Below, piece by piece: positions 10,611-19,435 of a DNA stretch of 64,000 nt. The notes below the pieces were generated by a model. The model made no database searches. It was not told where the DNA came from and worked only from the letters and a program-made list of their open reading frames with translations. Source of the stretch: Duganella sp. BJB480 (GTDB lineage: Bacteria > Pseudomonadota > Gammaproteobacteria > Burkholderiales > Burkholderiaceae_D); assembly GCA_003416985.1 (NCBI GenBank), contig QVIN01000015.1, positions 55,666-119,665 of the forward strand, read 5' to 3'. Within the stretch, counting starts at the first letter, position 1, and each line of letters begins with the position of its first letter. A program made the translations under genes and the position numbers.

Positions 10611-13379
10611 TTAATACTTGATGTGCAGGCCGGCGTAGTACTGCGCGCCGTTGGCGTAGAAGCGCGCCGGCTGGTCCTTGTTGTAGATGTAGTTCTTCAG
10701 GATCGGGTTGTTCAGGTTCTGGCCACTGAGCGTCAGCACGATGTTCTTGCTGATGTTGTAGTTGAACGAGGCCGACAAGGTGCCCGAAGCGTCCTGGTAC
10801 AGCGGCGTGCCGCGGTCCTGGGCAGCCAGGAAGGCCGAACGCCATGCGTAGCTCAGGCGGACGTTGAACTTGTCGTTTTCGTAGTACACGCCGGCGTTGG
10901 CCGTGGTCTTCGAAGCGCCCAGCATGTCGCACGGATCGCCGGAGGTCGAGGTCTGCATCGCCGGGCAGGAGCCGAAGTCCAGGTGCGAGTCGGCGAAGGT
11001 GGCGTTGGCGTCGAAGCCGTAGCCCATGCCCACCGGTACCTGCGCCGCCAGTTCCAGACCCTTGACCTTGGCGCCGACGTTGATCGGCGAGGTGATGCTG
11101 TAGGTCGCGAACACGGGCTTCTTCTGCTCCTGCGAGGCGCGGCTGTCGATGAAGGTGCCGGTGCTGACGCCGTAGCCGACGTAGTCGTGCAGGTCCATGT
11201 AGAACACGCCGGCCGACAGCAGGGCGCGCGGCGCGAAGTACCATTGCAGGCTGGCGTCCAGGTTGTTCGACTTGACCGGTTTGAGCGCCGCGTTGCCGCC
11301 GTTGCCGGTGTGGGTCTCGTCGGTCAGCAGCACCGCGCCGCCCAGGGCGCCGTAGTCGGGACGGGTCATGGTGCGCGACAGGCCGACGCGGGCCACCAGG
11401 TCGGAGCGCAGGTCGAACTTCAGGTTCAGGCTAGGCAGCGGGATGGTGCTGTTGTTGTCGATCGCGGTCTTCTGGACGAAACCGCCCCATGGATAGGCCG
11501 GCAGCGTGCCGCCGGCCGGCTGGTTCTGCAGGATCTGGTAGCCGTTCGAGGTGCCCTCGGTGCGCACGACGCGCAGGCCGACGTTGCCGCTCCAGCCTTC
11601 GCCCTCCATCTCGCCCTGGACGTAGATCGCCTTGGTGTTTTCCTTCAGGTCGAACATGTCCTGGTAGTAGGTGCGCGAGACGTCGCGGTTCGAGTGCAGG
11701 TCGCCCCAGGCGTTGAGGATCGCCGGGTCCAGGATCCAGACGTTTTTAGGGAAGTCGCCGCCCAGGTCCTTGCCGAAGTTGCCCGGATAGGTGGTGCCGC
11801 TCCAGGCCGGGTTGGTGCTGCTGCCGCCGACGTCGGTGTTGGACCAGTTCGGGCCCTGCGCCACTTCGAAGTTGGCGCGGGTGTGGTGCGAGCCGCGCAC
11901 GCCGAACTTGATCTCGCGGAACACGCCGCTGTCGAGCGAGAAGGCGGCGTCGATCTGGCCGTAGGTTTCCTTGTCGTCGGTGGTGGCCGGCGAGACGCCG
12001 AACACCCAGTCCAGCGGGGTGCCGGTGAACTTGGAGACGTCGATGTTGGGGAACTTGACGTTGGCCGGGCTGCCCAGGCCGTTCAGCTGGTAGCTGGCGC
12101 CGGAGTTGTTGACGTCGCCCTCGAACACGCCCTGGCTGGGCGTGACGCCCTTGCCCTTGGTGGAGCCGGCCTTGGCGGTGAACACCAGCTTGTCGGTGGC
12201 GCGCCATTTGGCGTCCAGGTCGAAGAACTCGGTCTGGGCGTAGGCGCCTTCGCGCACGATGTCGTCGACGATGCCGTAGCGCAGCGGCTTGGCGGCCGTG
12301 CCCTTGTTGGCGAACGAGGCCGACACCAGCGTGCCGTTGCGGATCACGTAGCCGGGATCGGGCGCGACGCCCGAGCCGAGCATGCCGGAACCGTTCATGT
12401 CGGTCATGTAGTTGGTGTTGAAGTTGGACGCGTCCATCTTCGAACGGAAGTAGGTGGCCTCCAGGCTCAGGTCGCGGCTGGGCTTGAACTGCAGGTCGAT
12501 CAGGCCGCCCTTGCGCTTGCGCTCCTGCTGGAACAGCGAGGAGCCGATCAGGCGCGGGAACCAGACGTTGGCCAGGTCGGGATTGGTCTTGACGGCGGCG
12601 TTGGTCGGCGCCACCTGGGTCCACTGCAGCAGCTCCTGGCCGTCGCGGCGCAGGCTGCGTTTTTCCGAGAAGCCTTGCACCATCAGGCCCAGCGTGCCGG
12701 CCTCGTTCTTCCAGTTGAACAGCGCGCTCACCTGCGGATCGGTCTTCTCCGGCAACGTGGCGTACACCGCCTGCACCGTGGCCTCCATCGAGATCGGCTG
12801 CTTGAAGTCCAGCGGATGACGGGTGCGGATGTCGATCGAGCCGCTCGAGCCGCCTTCGATCTGGTCGGCGGTCGGCGATTTGTAGACCACCACCTGGCCG
12901 ACGATCTCGGATGGCAGCAGCGAGTACGAGGCCGAGCGGCCGACGGCGCCGCCCACCTGGTCCAGCACGAACCAGTCGCCCGAGGCGACGGCGTGGCCGT
13001 TGATCAGGGTCTGGGTCAGCGAGGGGGCGGTGCCGCGCATCGAAACGCGGTCGTTCTCGTCGAAGCCGCCCGAGCCGGCGCCCGAGGTCGAGATGTTCAC
13101 GCCCGGCACGCGCTGCAGCGAGTCGGCGACGTTCTTGTCCGGCATCTTGCCGACGTCTTCGGCGGTGATCACGTCGACGTTGCTCGACGCGTTGCGCTTG
13201 ACCGACAGCGATTGCTGCAGCGAACCGCGGATGCCGCTGACGACGACGACCTCCGGCTCCTTCTCCGCCGCGGCCTGTTGCGCCTGGGCGTTCATCGCGA
13301 CGCTCAGTGTCAGGATGGCCGCAGCCGTCGCGATAGGCGTCAGCTTGGACATTTTGGTGTTATTTGAATTGTGATACAT
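10611..13379 (-). CDS. TonB-dependent outer-membrane receptor, probable chito-oligosaccharide uptake
   Basis: This 922-residue protein has a signal peptide ending near AMNAQAQQ and a TonB-box-like EVVVVSGI. The plug has DVGKMPDKNVADSLQRVPGV and SMRGTAPSLTQTLINGH, and the beta-barrel ends in an aromatic residue (GLHIKY). This is the large oligosaccharide-type receptor class. The ATG at 13379 has GGGAGGG four bases upstream. The gene next to it, divergently read, encodes a GntR regulator with a chitinase, and the promoter carries a GlcNAc-type operator, so chitin oligomers are the likely cargo. That substrate is inferred. Confidence 0.88.
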   Translation of the reverse strand: MYHNSNNTKMSKLTPIATAAAILTLSVAMNAQAQQAAAEKEPEVVVVSGIRGSLQQSLSVKRNASSNVDVITAEDVGKMPDKNVADSLQRVPGVNISTSGAGSGGFDENDRVSMRGTAPSLTQTLINGHAVASGDWFVLDQVGGAVGRSASYSLLPSEIVGQVVVYKSPTADQIEGGSSGSIDIRTRHPLDFKQPISMEATVQAVYATLPEKTDPQVSALFNWKNEAGTLGLMVQGFSEKRSLRRDGQELLQWTQVAPTNAAVKTNPDLANVWFPRLIGSSLFQQERKRKGGLIDLQFKPSRDLSLEATYFRSKMDASNFNTNYMTDMNGSGMLGSGVAPDPGYVIRNGTLVSASFANKGTAAKPLRYGIVDDIVREGAYAQTEFFDLDAKWRATDKLVFTAKAGSTKGKGVTPSQGVFEGDVNNSGASYQLNGLGSPANVKFPNIDVSKFTGTPLDWVFGVSPATTDDKETYGQIDAAFSLDSGVFREIKFGVRGSHHTRANFEVAQGPNWSNTDVGGSSTNPAWSGTTYPGNFGKDLGGDFPKNVWILDPAILNAWGDLHSNRDVSRTYYQDMFDLKENTKAIYVQGEMEGEGWSGNVGLRVVRTEGTSNGYQILQNQPAGGTLPAYPWGGFVQKTAIDNNSTIPLPSLNLKFDLRSDLVARVGLSRTMTRPDYGALGGAVLLTDETHTGNGGNAALKPVKSNNLDASLQWYFAPRALLSAGVFYMDLHDYVGYGVSTGTFIDSRASQEQKKPVFATYSITSPINVGAKVKGLELAAQVPVGMGYGFDANATFADSHLDFGSCPAMQTSTSGDPCDMLGASKTTANAGVYYENDKFNVRLSYAWRSAFLAAQDRGTPLYQDASGTLSASFNYNISKNIVLTLSGQNLNNPILKNYIYNKDQPARFYANGAQYYAGLHIKY

Positions 13380-13479
13380 GTACCCTCCCGTTGATGAAGG
13401 CTCCGCCGAGCCAACTGATTGTTGATGTGTAATTCTTTTTTACTTCTTACCAAACCACCTACAAAACCAATCCAACGCC

Positions 13480-13513
13480 AATATACCCGTCTTTTAATAC
13501 CAGATCACTACCA
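13480..13513 (-). promoter_or_regulatory. TonB receptor promoter with direct-repeat operator
   Basis: On the minus strand, TGGTAGT-GATC-TGGTATT occupies 13513-13496, two 7-base repeats separated by 4. A TATATT -10 hexamer lies at 13485-13480, so the repeat covers the -35 region, as expected for a repressor. The same TGGTATT-N4-TGGTATT arrangement recurs at 13707 and 27740. The whole 13380-13762 gap is AT-rich and holds no gene that I can support. Confidence 0.65.
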
Positions 13514-13706
13514 CTTTAAAATTCTTTTTTGTTATGTTGTATGCGGCATACACAACGTGGCCTGGAAGGCAATCGAATACCGGCCATGTGGTGGTATGGC
13601 GGCCGCTTGTGTCAGGCTGCAACAGCCTGAAAGCCAGCATCCATGCGGGTTTTCGGCGGATGGTGCAAAATATTCGCGGTGCGCGCCGCGTGCGGTGGCG
13701 GCACGC

Positions 13707-13724
13707 TGGTCTTTTTTTGGTATT
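13707..13724 (+). promoter_or_regulatory. Direct-repeat operator upstream of GntR regulator and chitinase
   Basis: TGGTCTT-TTTT-TGGTATT matches the two-repeat, 4-base-spaced operator seen at the TonB receptor and at the nag operon. It lies 38 bases before the regulator start at 13763. Binding by one of the two GntR/UTRA proteins is inferred. Confidence 0.6.
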
Positions 13725-13762
13725 ATCGATTGACAACGACAAAACAGGATGGCCACTTCGTC

Positions 13763-14518
13763 ATGAGCAGCGATTCCACCACCGCACTGGTACACATCCG
13801 GGCGCACCTCAGTGAGACCAGTAACCTGCCGCTGTACCAGCGCCTGCAGCGGGCGCTGCGCTCGGCCATCGAGCAGCATCTGCTCAAGCCGGAGGACGCG
13901 CTGCCGGCCGAGCGCCAGCTGGCGGCCGACCTGGCGATCTCGCGCATCACCGTGCGCAAGGCCATCGACGGGCTGGTGGGCGAGGGCGTGCTGGTGCGCC
14001 GGCCCGGCTCGGGCAACTTCATCAACACCCGCATCGAGAAGAACTTCGCCAAGCTGACCTCGTTCTCCGAGGACATGCGGGCGCGCGGGCGCACGCCGCG
14101 CAGCGTGTGGCTCAAGCGCTCCGAGGGCACGGTCACGCCGGACGAGGCGATGCGGCTGCGGCTCAGCCCCGGCGCGGCGGTGTACCGCTTCCACCGCATG
14201 CGCTACGCCGACGACGTGCCGATGTGCCTGGAGTACGCGACCATCGTGGCGTCCTGCCTGCCGTCGCTGGAGGCGGTCGACGTGTCGATGTACGACGCGC
14301 TGGAGAAGGCCGGCAACCGCCCGGTGCGCGCGCTGCAGCGGCTGTCCGCGTTGCTGCTCAACGCCGAGCAGGCCGCGCTGCTGCAGGCGAAGGAGGGCGA
14401 TGCCGGCCTGGCGGTCGAGCGCCTGGGCTTTCTGCGCGACGGTCGCGCGGTGGAGTTCTGCCGCTCCTACTTCCGCGGCGACATGTACGACTTCGTGGCG
14501 GAACTGAACGCCGGCTAA
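13763..14518 (+). CDS. GntR/UTRA family transcriptional regulator of chitin utilisation
   Basis: This 251-residue regulator has a winged helix at about residues 25-90 (PLYQRLQRALRSAIEQHLLK, AERQLAADLAISRITVRKAI, GSGNFINTRIE) and a UTRA ligand domain ending EFCRSYFRGDMYDFVAEL. UTRA domains of this group sense amino-sugar phosphates. The frame is open from 13643, but the ATG at 13763 gives the normal N-terminus. The chitinase starts 14 bases downstream, so the two are likely co-transcribed. A TGGTATT operator lies 38 bases upstream. It is a paralogue of the regulator at 26057-26791. Confidence 0.9.
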   Translation: MSSDSTTALVHIRAHLSETSNLPLYQRLQRALRSAIEQHLLKPEDALPAERQLAADLAISRITVRKAIDGLVGEGVLVRRPGSGNFINTRIEKNFAKLTSFSEDMRARGRTPRSVWLKRSEGTVTPDEAMRLRLSPGAAVYRFHRMRYADDVPMCLEYATIVASCLPSLEAVDVSMYDALEKAGNRPVRALQRLSALLLNAEQAALLQAKEGDAGLAVERLGFLRDGRAVEFCRSYFRGDMYDFVAELNAG

Positions 14519-14532
14519 CCTTGCAAGGAACT

Positions 14533-15837
14533 ATGAACTCCCATCGCCTCAAACGCTGGACCCTGGCGGCCGCGCTGGCCGCCGCGCTGCCGGCCACCGC
14601 CACCGCCGGCGGCGCGCCGGAAATCGTCGGCTACTACCCCGGCTGGAAGTCGGACGCCTTCCCCGTCACCGCCGCCAACGTCGACGCCGGCCGGCTGACG
14701 ATGGCCTTGTACGCCTTCCTCGACGTCTGCTGGAACGGCAAGCATGGCAATCCCGAACCCTCGGTCAACTACGTGGCGCCATGCCAGGACGCGGCCGGCG
14801 ACGCGCAGTCGGCCAACGGCGCGCTGGTGTTCCGCGACGCCGCCAAGGACGGCGCCAACCTGCGCGCACTGGTGGCGATGAAGCGGCAGCATCCGCAATT
14901 CAAGGTGGTGGTGTCGGTCGGCGGGTGGGACTGGTCGAACCAGTTCTCCAACGTGGCCGACAGCGCCGGGGCGCGCGCCAACTTCGTCGCCTCGTCGGTG
15001 AAGCTGATGCGGCGCTTCGGCCTGGACGGCGTCGACATCGACTGGGAATACCCGACCGAGGCCGGCGTGCCTTGCGTGGCGGGCGCCGTGTGCGCGCGGC
15101 CGGCCGACAAGCGCAACTTCATCGCGCTGGCGCGCGAACTGCGCGCGGCCTTCGACGAGGCGGGGCGGCAGGACCGCAAGCACTACAGCATCACCATCGC
15201 CGCCGGCGGCAACGCCAACTACGTCAACGACGGCGCGGCGGGCGGCGGCTGGATCGCGGAGCTGGCGCAAAGCCTGGACTGGATCAACATCATGGCCTAC
15301 GACTTCCACATGCCGTGGGAGAAGCGCAGCGGCCACCACGCCGCGCTGTTCGCCGACCCCGCCGACCCGGCGACGGCCGACGGCCTTTACGCGGCGGCGT
15401 CGGTGCGGCGCTACCTGCGGGCGGGCGTGGCGGCGGACAAGCTGGTGATGGGCGTGCCGTTTTACGGCTACGGATGGAAGGGCTGCGCGCCCGGCGCGGG
15501 CGGCGACGGCCAGTACCAGGACTGCGACGGCGGTGCCGGCGGCGGCGTGGACGGCGGCAACGCGTACGGCTACGGCCTGCTGCTCAAGCTGGGATACCTG
15601 ACGCCGGGCCACGAGGGCGGGCAGGGCTTCACGCGCCACTGGAACGGCGCGGCCAAGGCGCCGTACCTGTACCGCGCGGCGGACGGCGTCTGGATCACGT
15701 ACGAGGATCCGGCCTCGCTCGGGGAGAAGGCCCGCCACGTCAGGGCGCAGGGCCTGCGCGGCGCGATGTTCTGGGAGCTGAGCGCCGACGGCGGCCAGCG
15801 GATGCTGCGCGCCCTGTCGGTGGCGATGCGCAAATAA
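14533..15837 (+). CDS. Secreted chitinase, glycoside hydrolase family 18
   Basis: This 434-residue protein has a signal peptide (about residues 1-26, ending ATATAGG) followed by a GH18 barrel starting IVGYYPGWKSDAFPV. The catalytic motif DGVDIDWEYP spans residues 165-174, with the acid/base E172. The SVGGWDWSNQF motif near residue 128 and MAYDFHMPW (strand 6) are intact. It hydrolyses chitin to oligomers outside the cytoplasm by substrate-assisted catalysis. No chitin-binding module is present. It lies directly behind the GntR gene and ends at a bidirectional terminator. Confidence 0.94.
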   Translation: MNSHRLKRWTLAAALAAALPATATAGGAPEIVGYYPGWKSDAFPVTAANVDAGRLTMALYAFLDVCWNGKHGNPEPSVNYVAPCQDAAGDAQSANGALVFRDAAKDGANLRALVAMKRQHPQFKVVVSVGGWDWSNQFSNVADSAGARANFVASSVKLMRRFGLDGVDIDWEYPTEAGVPCVAGAVCARPADKRNFIALARELRAAFDEAGRQDRKHYSITIAAGGNANYVNDGAAGGGWIAELAQSLDWINIMAYDFHMPWEKRSGHHAALFADPADPATADGLYAAASVRRYLRAGVAADKLVMGVPFYGYGWKGCAPGAGGDGQYQDCDGGAGGGVDGGNAYGYGLLLKLGYLTPGHEGGQGFTRHWNGAAKAPYLYRAADGVWITYEDPASLGEKARHVRAQGLRGAMFWELSADGGQRMLRALSVAMRK

Positions 15838-15863
15838 AAAAAACCGGCGCGAGGCCGGTTTTT
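15836..15863. terminator. Bidirectional terminator between chitinase and TPR gene
   Basis: AAACCGGC at 15841-15848 pairs with GCCGGTTT at 15854-15861 around GCGAG, with A-runs on the left and T-runs on the right. It serves both convergent genes. Confidence 0.8.
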
Positions 15864-15869
15864 GCTGGA

Positions 15870-17171
15870 TTACTTGGCTTCCGGCTGTGGCGCCGGCGGG
15901 TTCTGGAACATGATCCAGTAGCGCGCCAGGTCGCCGCGGCCGTCGTTGCCGGTGATGGTCTCGAGCAGCTTGACCGATTCGTCCTTCTTGCCGGCGATGG
16001 CCAGCGCGTAGGCCAGGCGCAGCTTGGCGTCCTCGGGATTCTTGGCCACGCCCTTGGCGACGCCCTGCTTCATCAACTCGATGCCCTTGTCCTTCTGGCC
16101 CAGGGTCACGTAGTTGTAGCCCAGGTTGACCAGGCCGACGCCGTCCTTGGACTTCTGCGCGGACTCGATGCCCTTGTCGATGTTCTTGGCATCGTCGGCG
16201 GCGCCCTTGTTGGCGCTGTCGCGGATCTTCTGCAGCGCGGCCTTGTTCTTGTCGGCCGGGATGGCGCCCGGGTAGCCCTTGTCCATGGCGATCTTGGCCT
16301 CGGTGAAGAAGCCGCCCAGCACCGCCAGCTCGGCGATTTCGGCGTAGTCTTCGGGCTCCATCTTGGACGGCGCGGCCAGCGCCTTCAGGCGGGCGATGTC
16401 CAGGTCCAGGCGCGGCGCGTAGCTCTTCTTGCCGCGGGTGCGGTTGAGCAGGTCGAACCAGTATTCCTCGGTCGCATAGTAGCGGGTCAGCTCCTCGACC
16501 GCCTGCAGATACAGCTCGGTGTCCTTGGTCTTGATGCCGACGTTGCCCAGCAGGTTCAGCTCATCCTTGGGCGGGGCGACGCCGGTTTTCTTGGCCGCCT
16601 CGATGTCCTTCAGCGCCTCGGCCTTGGCGGTGGCGAAGTCGTTCTTGAAGAAGTAGGAGCGCACGATGAACTGGCGCTGCTTGAGCGTGTCGCCCGACTC
16701 GGTGCCGTAGCGGGTGAACCAGGCGATGGCCTGGTCGTAGTCCTTGATGTTGCTGTAGTAGATGCCGCCGACGGCGTCGATGAAGCGCAGCTTGTCCTCC
16801 GGCTTGAGGCGGCCGGAGTCGATCATCTCGCCCAGCGCCTTGACGGTGGCCGGATAGTCGCCGGTGGCCTGGCCCAGCTGCACGCGCATCTGGTTCAGCA
16901 CGAAGGCCTCGTACGGCGTCACGTTCGGCATGGCGGCAGAGGTGTCGATGCGATTCTTGAATTCGGTGTAGTTCTTGGCCGCCAGCAGTTCCTTGGTCTG
17001 GGCCGGATCGATCAGCTTGTAGATCTCGGGACGCACGGCATCCTTCGGCGGCTCGGCCGGTTTGGCGGCTTCGGCGGCGTAGACGGGCGACATGCCCAAC
17101 ACGGCCGGTACGGCGTTCAGGCCGATGGCGGCCAGGATCAGGCTAATACGAGCGAGACGAATGTGGGACAT
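15870..17171 (-). CDS. Exported tetratricopeptide-repeat protein
   Basis: This 433-residue protein has a signal peptide ([16 protein letters not shown], cleavage near VYAAE). It is almost entirely helical repeats. TPR-like units are visible at [20 protein letters not shown] and near [20 protein letters not shown]. It is probably periplasmic. No enzymatic motif is seen. AAGGA precedes the ATG. It lies at the 3' end of the GlcNAc cluster, but the broken ABC ATPase frame runs 29 bases into its start. Whether it belongs functionally to that cluster is not known. Confidence 0.8.
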   Translation of the reverse strand: MSHIRLARISLILAAIGLNAVPAVLGMSPVYAAEAAKPAEPPKDAVRPEIYKLIDPAQTKELLAAKNYTEFKNRIDTSAAMPNVTPYEAFVLNQMRVQLGQATGDYPATVKALGEMIDSGRLKPEDKLRFIDAVGGIYYSNIKDYDQAIAWFTRYGTESGDTLKQRQFIVRSYFFKNDFATAKAEALKDIEAAKKTGVAPPKDELNLLGNVGIKTKDTELYLQAVEELTRYYATEEYWFDLLNRTRGKKSYAPRLDLDIARLKALAAPSKMEPEDYAEIAELAVLGGFFTEAKIAMDKGYPGAIPADKNKAALQKIRDSANKGAADDAKNIDKGIESAQKSKDGVGLVNLGYNYVTLGQKDKGIELMKQGVAKGVAKNPEDAKLRLAYALAIAGKKDESVKLLETITGNDGRGDLARYWIMFQNPPAPQPEAK

Positions 17172-18102
17172 GAATTATCCTTCTATCAGACAAATTAGAG
17201 GGCCGGCGGGTAAGCCATGCCATCGCGACAGTGTAAACCCGCGTATTGTTACATAAAACGGGGCGAAACCACGAATTCAAGCGTGTAGCGGGGCGCGCGC
17301 CAGCGCCCGGCCTTCGGCGTCGAACAGCAGGCAGCACGCTGGCGCGGTCCGCCGACGCGGCGATGATTTCACCGGCGATGAAGTTCATCCTCGGCGTGCC
17401 GAGAAAGCCCGCCACGAACAGGTTGGCCGGATGGTTGTACAGTTCATGCGGCGTGCCGACCTGCTCGATGCGGCCGGCGTTGAACACGGCGATGCGCTGG
17501 CCCAGGGTCATCGCCTCGACCTGGTCGTGGGTGACGTAGATCATGGTGGTCTTCAGTTCCTGGTGCAGGCGGCTGATCTCCACCCGCATCTGCACGCGCA
17601 GGCTGGCGTCCAGGTTGGAGAGCGGCTCGTCGAACAGGAACACCTCCGGCGTGCGTACGATGGCGCGGCCGATGGCGACGCGCTGGCGCTGGCCGCCGGA
17701 CAGCTCCTTCGGCCGGCGCTTGAGCAGCGGCGCGATCTGCAGGATGGCCGCCGCGCGCTCCACCGCCGCCGCCACCTCGGCCGGCTTGCGGCCGGCCAGC
17801 TTGAGCGCGAAGGCCATGTTCTCGTACACCGTCATGTGCGGATACAGCGCGTAGGACTGGAACACCATGGCCAGCTTGCGCTGCGCCGGCGCGACGTCGT
17901 TGGCCAGCGCGCCGCCGATGTGCAGCGTGCCGCCGCCGATGTCCTCCAGACCCGCGATCATGCGCAGCAGCGTGGACTTGCCGCAGCCGGACGGGCCGAC
18001 GAAGACCATGAATTCGCCGTCGGCGATATCGAGGTCGACGCCGTGGATGACCGGCGTCTTGTCGTAGCTCTTGACGATTTGTTTGAGGCTGACGCTGGCC
18101 AT
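17143..18102 (-). CDS. Sugar ABC transporter ATP-binding protein with broken C-terminal TOBE region
   Basis: The first 250 or so residues are a complete MalK/UgpC-type ATPase: [39 protein letters not shown] and the [17 protein letters not shown] end of the nucleotide domain. The usual 100-residue TOBE domains are missing. After ASADRASVL the frame runs into nonsense ([14 protein letters not shown]) and overlaps the TPR gene. In another frame the typical family C-terminus CLLFDAEGR lies immediately next to the break, so the gene appears to have lost an internal segment not divisible by three. The ATPase core may still work with the permeases at 20926-22661; TOBE-dependent regulation would be lost. 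Confidence 0.8.
   Translation of the reverse strand: MASVSLKQIVKSYDKTPVIHGVDLDIADGEFMVFVGPSGCGKSTLLRMIAGLEDIGGGTLHIGGALANDVAPAQRKLAMVFQSYALYPHMTVYENMAFALKLAGRKPAEVAAAVERAAAILQIAPLLKRRPKELSGGQRQRVAIGRAIVRTPEVFLFDEPLSNLDASLRVQMRVEISRLHQELKTTMIYVTHDQVEAMTLGQRIAVFNAGRIEQVGTPHELYNHPANLFVAGFLGTPRMNFIAGEIIAASADRASVLPAVRRRRPGAGARPATRLNSWFRPVLCNNTRVYTVAMAWLTRRPSNLSDRRIIHVPHSSRSY
17277..17333 (-). other. Out-of-frame remnant of the ATPase C-terminus
   Basis: Shifted by one base relative to the ATPase gene, this stretch reads [18 protein letters not shown] and then a stop. The CxLFD(A/P)xG pattern is how MalK/UgpC-type ATPases normally end. It is evidence that about 80-90 residues of the TOBE region were deleted between about 17340 and 17333. 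Confidence 0.6.
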
Positions 18103-18106
18103 CCGC

Positions 18107-19411
18107 TCAACCCGCGCGCACGGCTTGCGGCGCCGGCGCTTCCTCGGGCTGCGGGCGCGCGGTCATCGGGATGAGCTGCGACAGCAACGCCACCGGGATC
18201 GCGCACAGCATCACCCACACGAAGAAGTGCTGGTAGCCGAGCGACAGCTGGATGTCGCCGCTGAACAGTTTAAACAGCACAAAGCCCAGCTGCATGATGC
18301 CGGTCGAGAAGGCGTAGTGGGCGGTCTGGTATTTACCCGGCGCGACCACCTGCATCATGTACAAAATCAGGCCGACGAAGCCGAAGCCGTAGCCGAACAT
18401 CTCCACGCTGAGCGCCACGCCGATCACCGACAGCTCGGTGGGCTGGAACACGGACAGCAGGTAGAAGGCGACGTTGGGCAGGTTGACCGCGAGGATCAGC
18501 CACAGGATGGCGCGCTTGAGGCTGAGCCACGAGGTGAAGTAGCCGCCGGCGATGCTGCCCACCACGAAGGCCACGGTGCCGACGGTGCCGTACACGGCGC
18601 CCACTTCGGCGGTGGTCAGCCCCAGGCCGCCGAGGTGGCGCGCCTCGCGCAGGAACAAGGGGCCGATCGACTGCACCTGCGCCTCGCCGGCGCGGAACAG
18701 GATGATGAACACGATCGACACCCAGATGCCGGGCTTCTTGAAGAATTCGACGATCACCTCCCACAGCGTGCGGGCGATGGCGCCGGCGTTGGTGTCGGCG
18801 GTGACGGCGTTCTTCGCGGTCGGTAGCGCCCAGCTGTTGTACAGGCCCAGCGCCACCATGATGGCGGCCAGGATGCAGAAGCTGATGGTCCATGCCGGCA
18901 CCACGCCCAGCGTCTTCTCGAAGTGGCCGGCCAAGAGCAGCAGGCCGCCGGTGGTGAAGAACTTGCCGGCGTTGAAGAAGGTGCCGGTCCAGCCGGCGTA
19001 CTTGGCCTGGCCTTTTTCATCGAGGCTGGCGATGTACAAGCCGTCGCACGAGATGTCGTGCGTGGCCGACGAGATGCCCACCAGCGCGAGCATCGCCATG
19101 CAGGCCGCGAACCAGAACGGCGCGTGCAGCGCCAGCGCCACGCCGCCCAGGCACAAGCCGCCGAAGATCTGGAAGCCGACCACCACCAGCTTCTTGCTGC
19201 TGGCCAGTTCCAGGAAGGGGCTCCACAGCGGCTTGAACACCCAGGCGAAGCCGATCAAGCCGGTCCAGTGATTGAGCTCGTCGTTGGGCACGCCCATGCT
19301 CTTCAACATCTGGTTGGCGACGATCGCCACCGCGAAGAACGGCAGGCCCTGCGCCAGGTACAGGCTGGGTACCCAGAACCTCGGGTCGCGTATTTTTTTG
19401 TTGTCCATCAT
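18107..19411 (-). CDS. MFS transporter, AmpG-like, probable (N-acetyl)glucosamine-saccharide permease
   Basis: This 434-residue inner-membrane protein has about 12 hydrophobic segments and the N-terminus [20 protein letters not shown] typical of AmpG-type permeases, which import GlcNAc-anhydro-muropeptides or related saccharides. [11 protein letters not shown] lies in the central part. The second codon (19408) is an alternative ATG. It lies 24 bases after the GH3 gene and 4 bases before the ATPase gene in the nag cluster, so chitobiose or a cell-wall disaccharide is the likely substrate. Confidence 0.82.
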   Translation of the reverse strand: MMDNKKIRDPRFWVPSLYLAQGLPFFAVAIVANQMLKSMGVPNDELNHWTGLIGFAWVFKPLWSPFLELASSKKLVVVGFQIFGGLCLGGVALALHAPFWFAACMAMLALVGISSATHDISCDGLYIASLDEKGQAKYAGWTGTFFNAGKFFTTGGLLLLAGHFEKTLGVVPAWTISFCILAAIMVALGLYNSWALPTAKNAVTADTNAGAIARTLWEVIVEFFKKPGIWVSIVFIILFRAGEAQVQSIGPLFLREARHLGGLGLTTAEVGAVYGTVGTVAFVVGSIAGGYFTSWLSLKRAILWLILAVNLPNVAFYLLSVFQPTELSVIGVALSVEMFGYGFGFVGLILYMMQVVAPGKYQTAHYAFSTGIMQLGFVLFKLFSGDIQLSLGYQHFFVWVMLCAIPVALLSQLIPMTARPQPEEAPAPQAVRAG

Positions 19412-19435
19412 TTTGCCTCCTCCCCGATTGAATTG

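Noticed and set aside
10623-13367. 914-residue plus-strand frame opposite the TonB receptor
   Set aside because: Low-complexity Val/Gly/Arg/His content and exact antisense position show it is a shadow of the receptor gene.
13494-13742. 82-residue minus-strand frame in the receptor-regulator intergenic region
   Set aside because: No ribosome site, unusual composition, and it covers the operators of both divergent genes.
17172-17290. tRNA or small RNA in the gap before the TPR gene
   Set aside because: No clover-leaf or strong hairpin is visible; the stretch is explained by the ATPase remnant and a promoter region.
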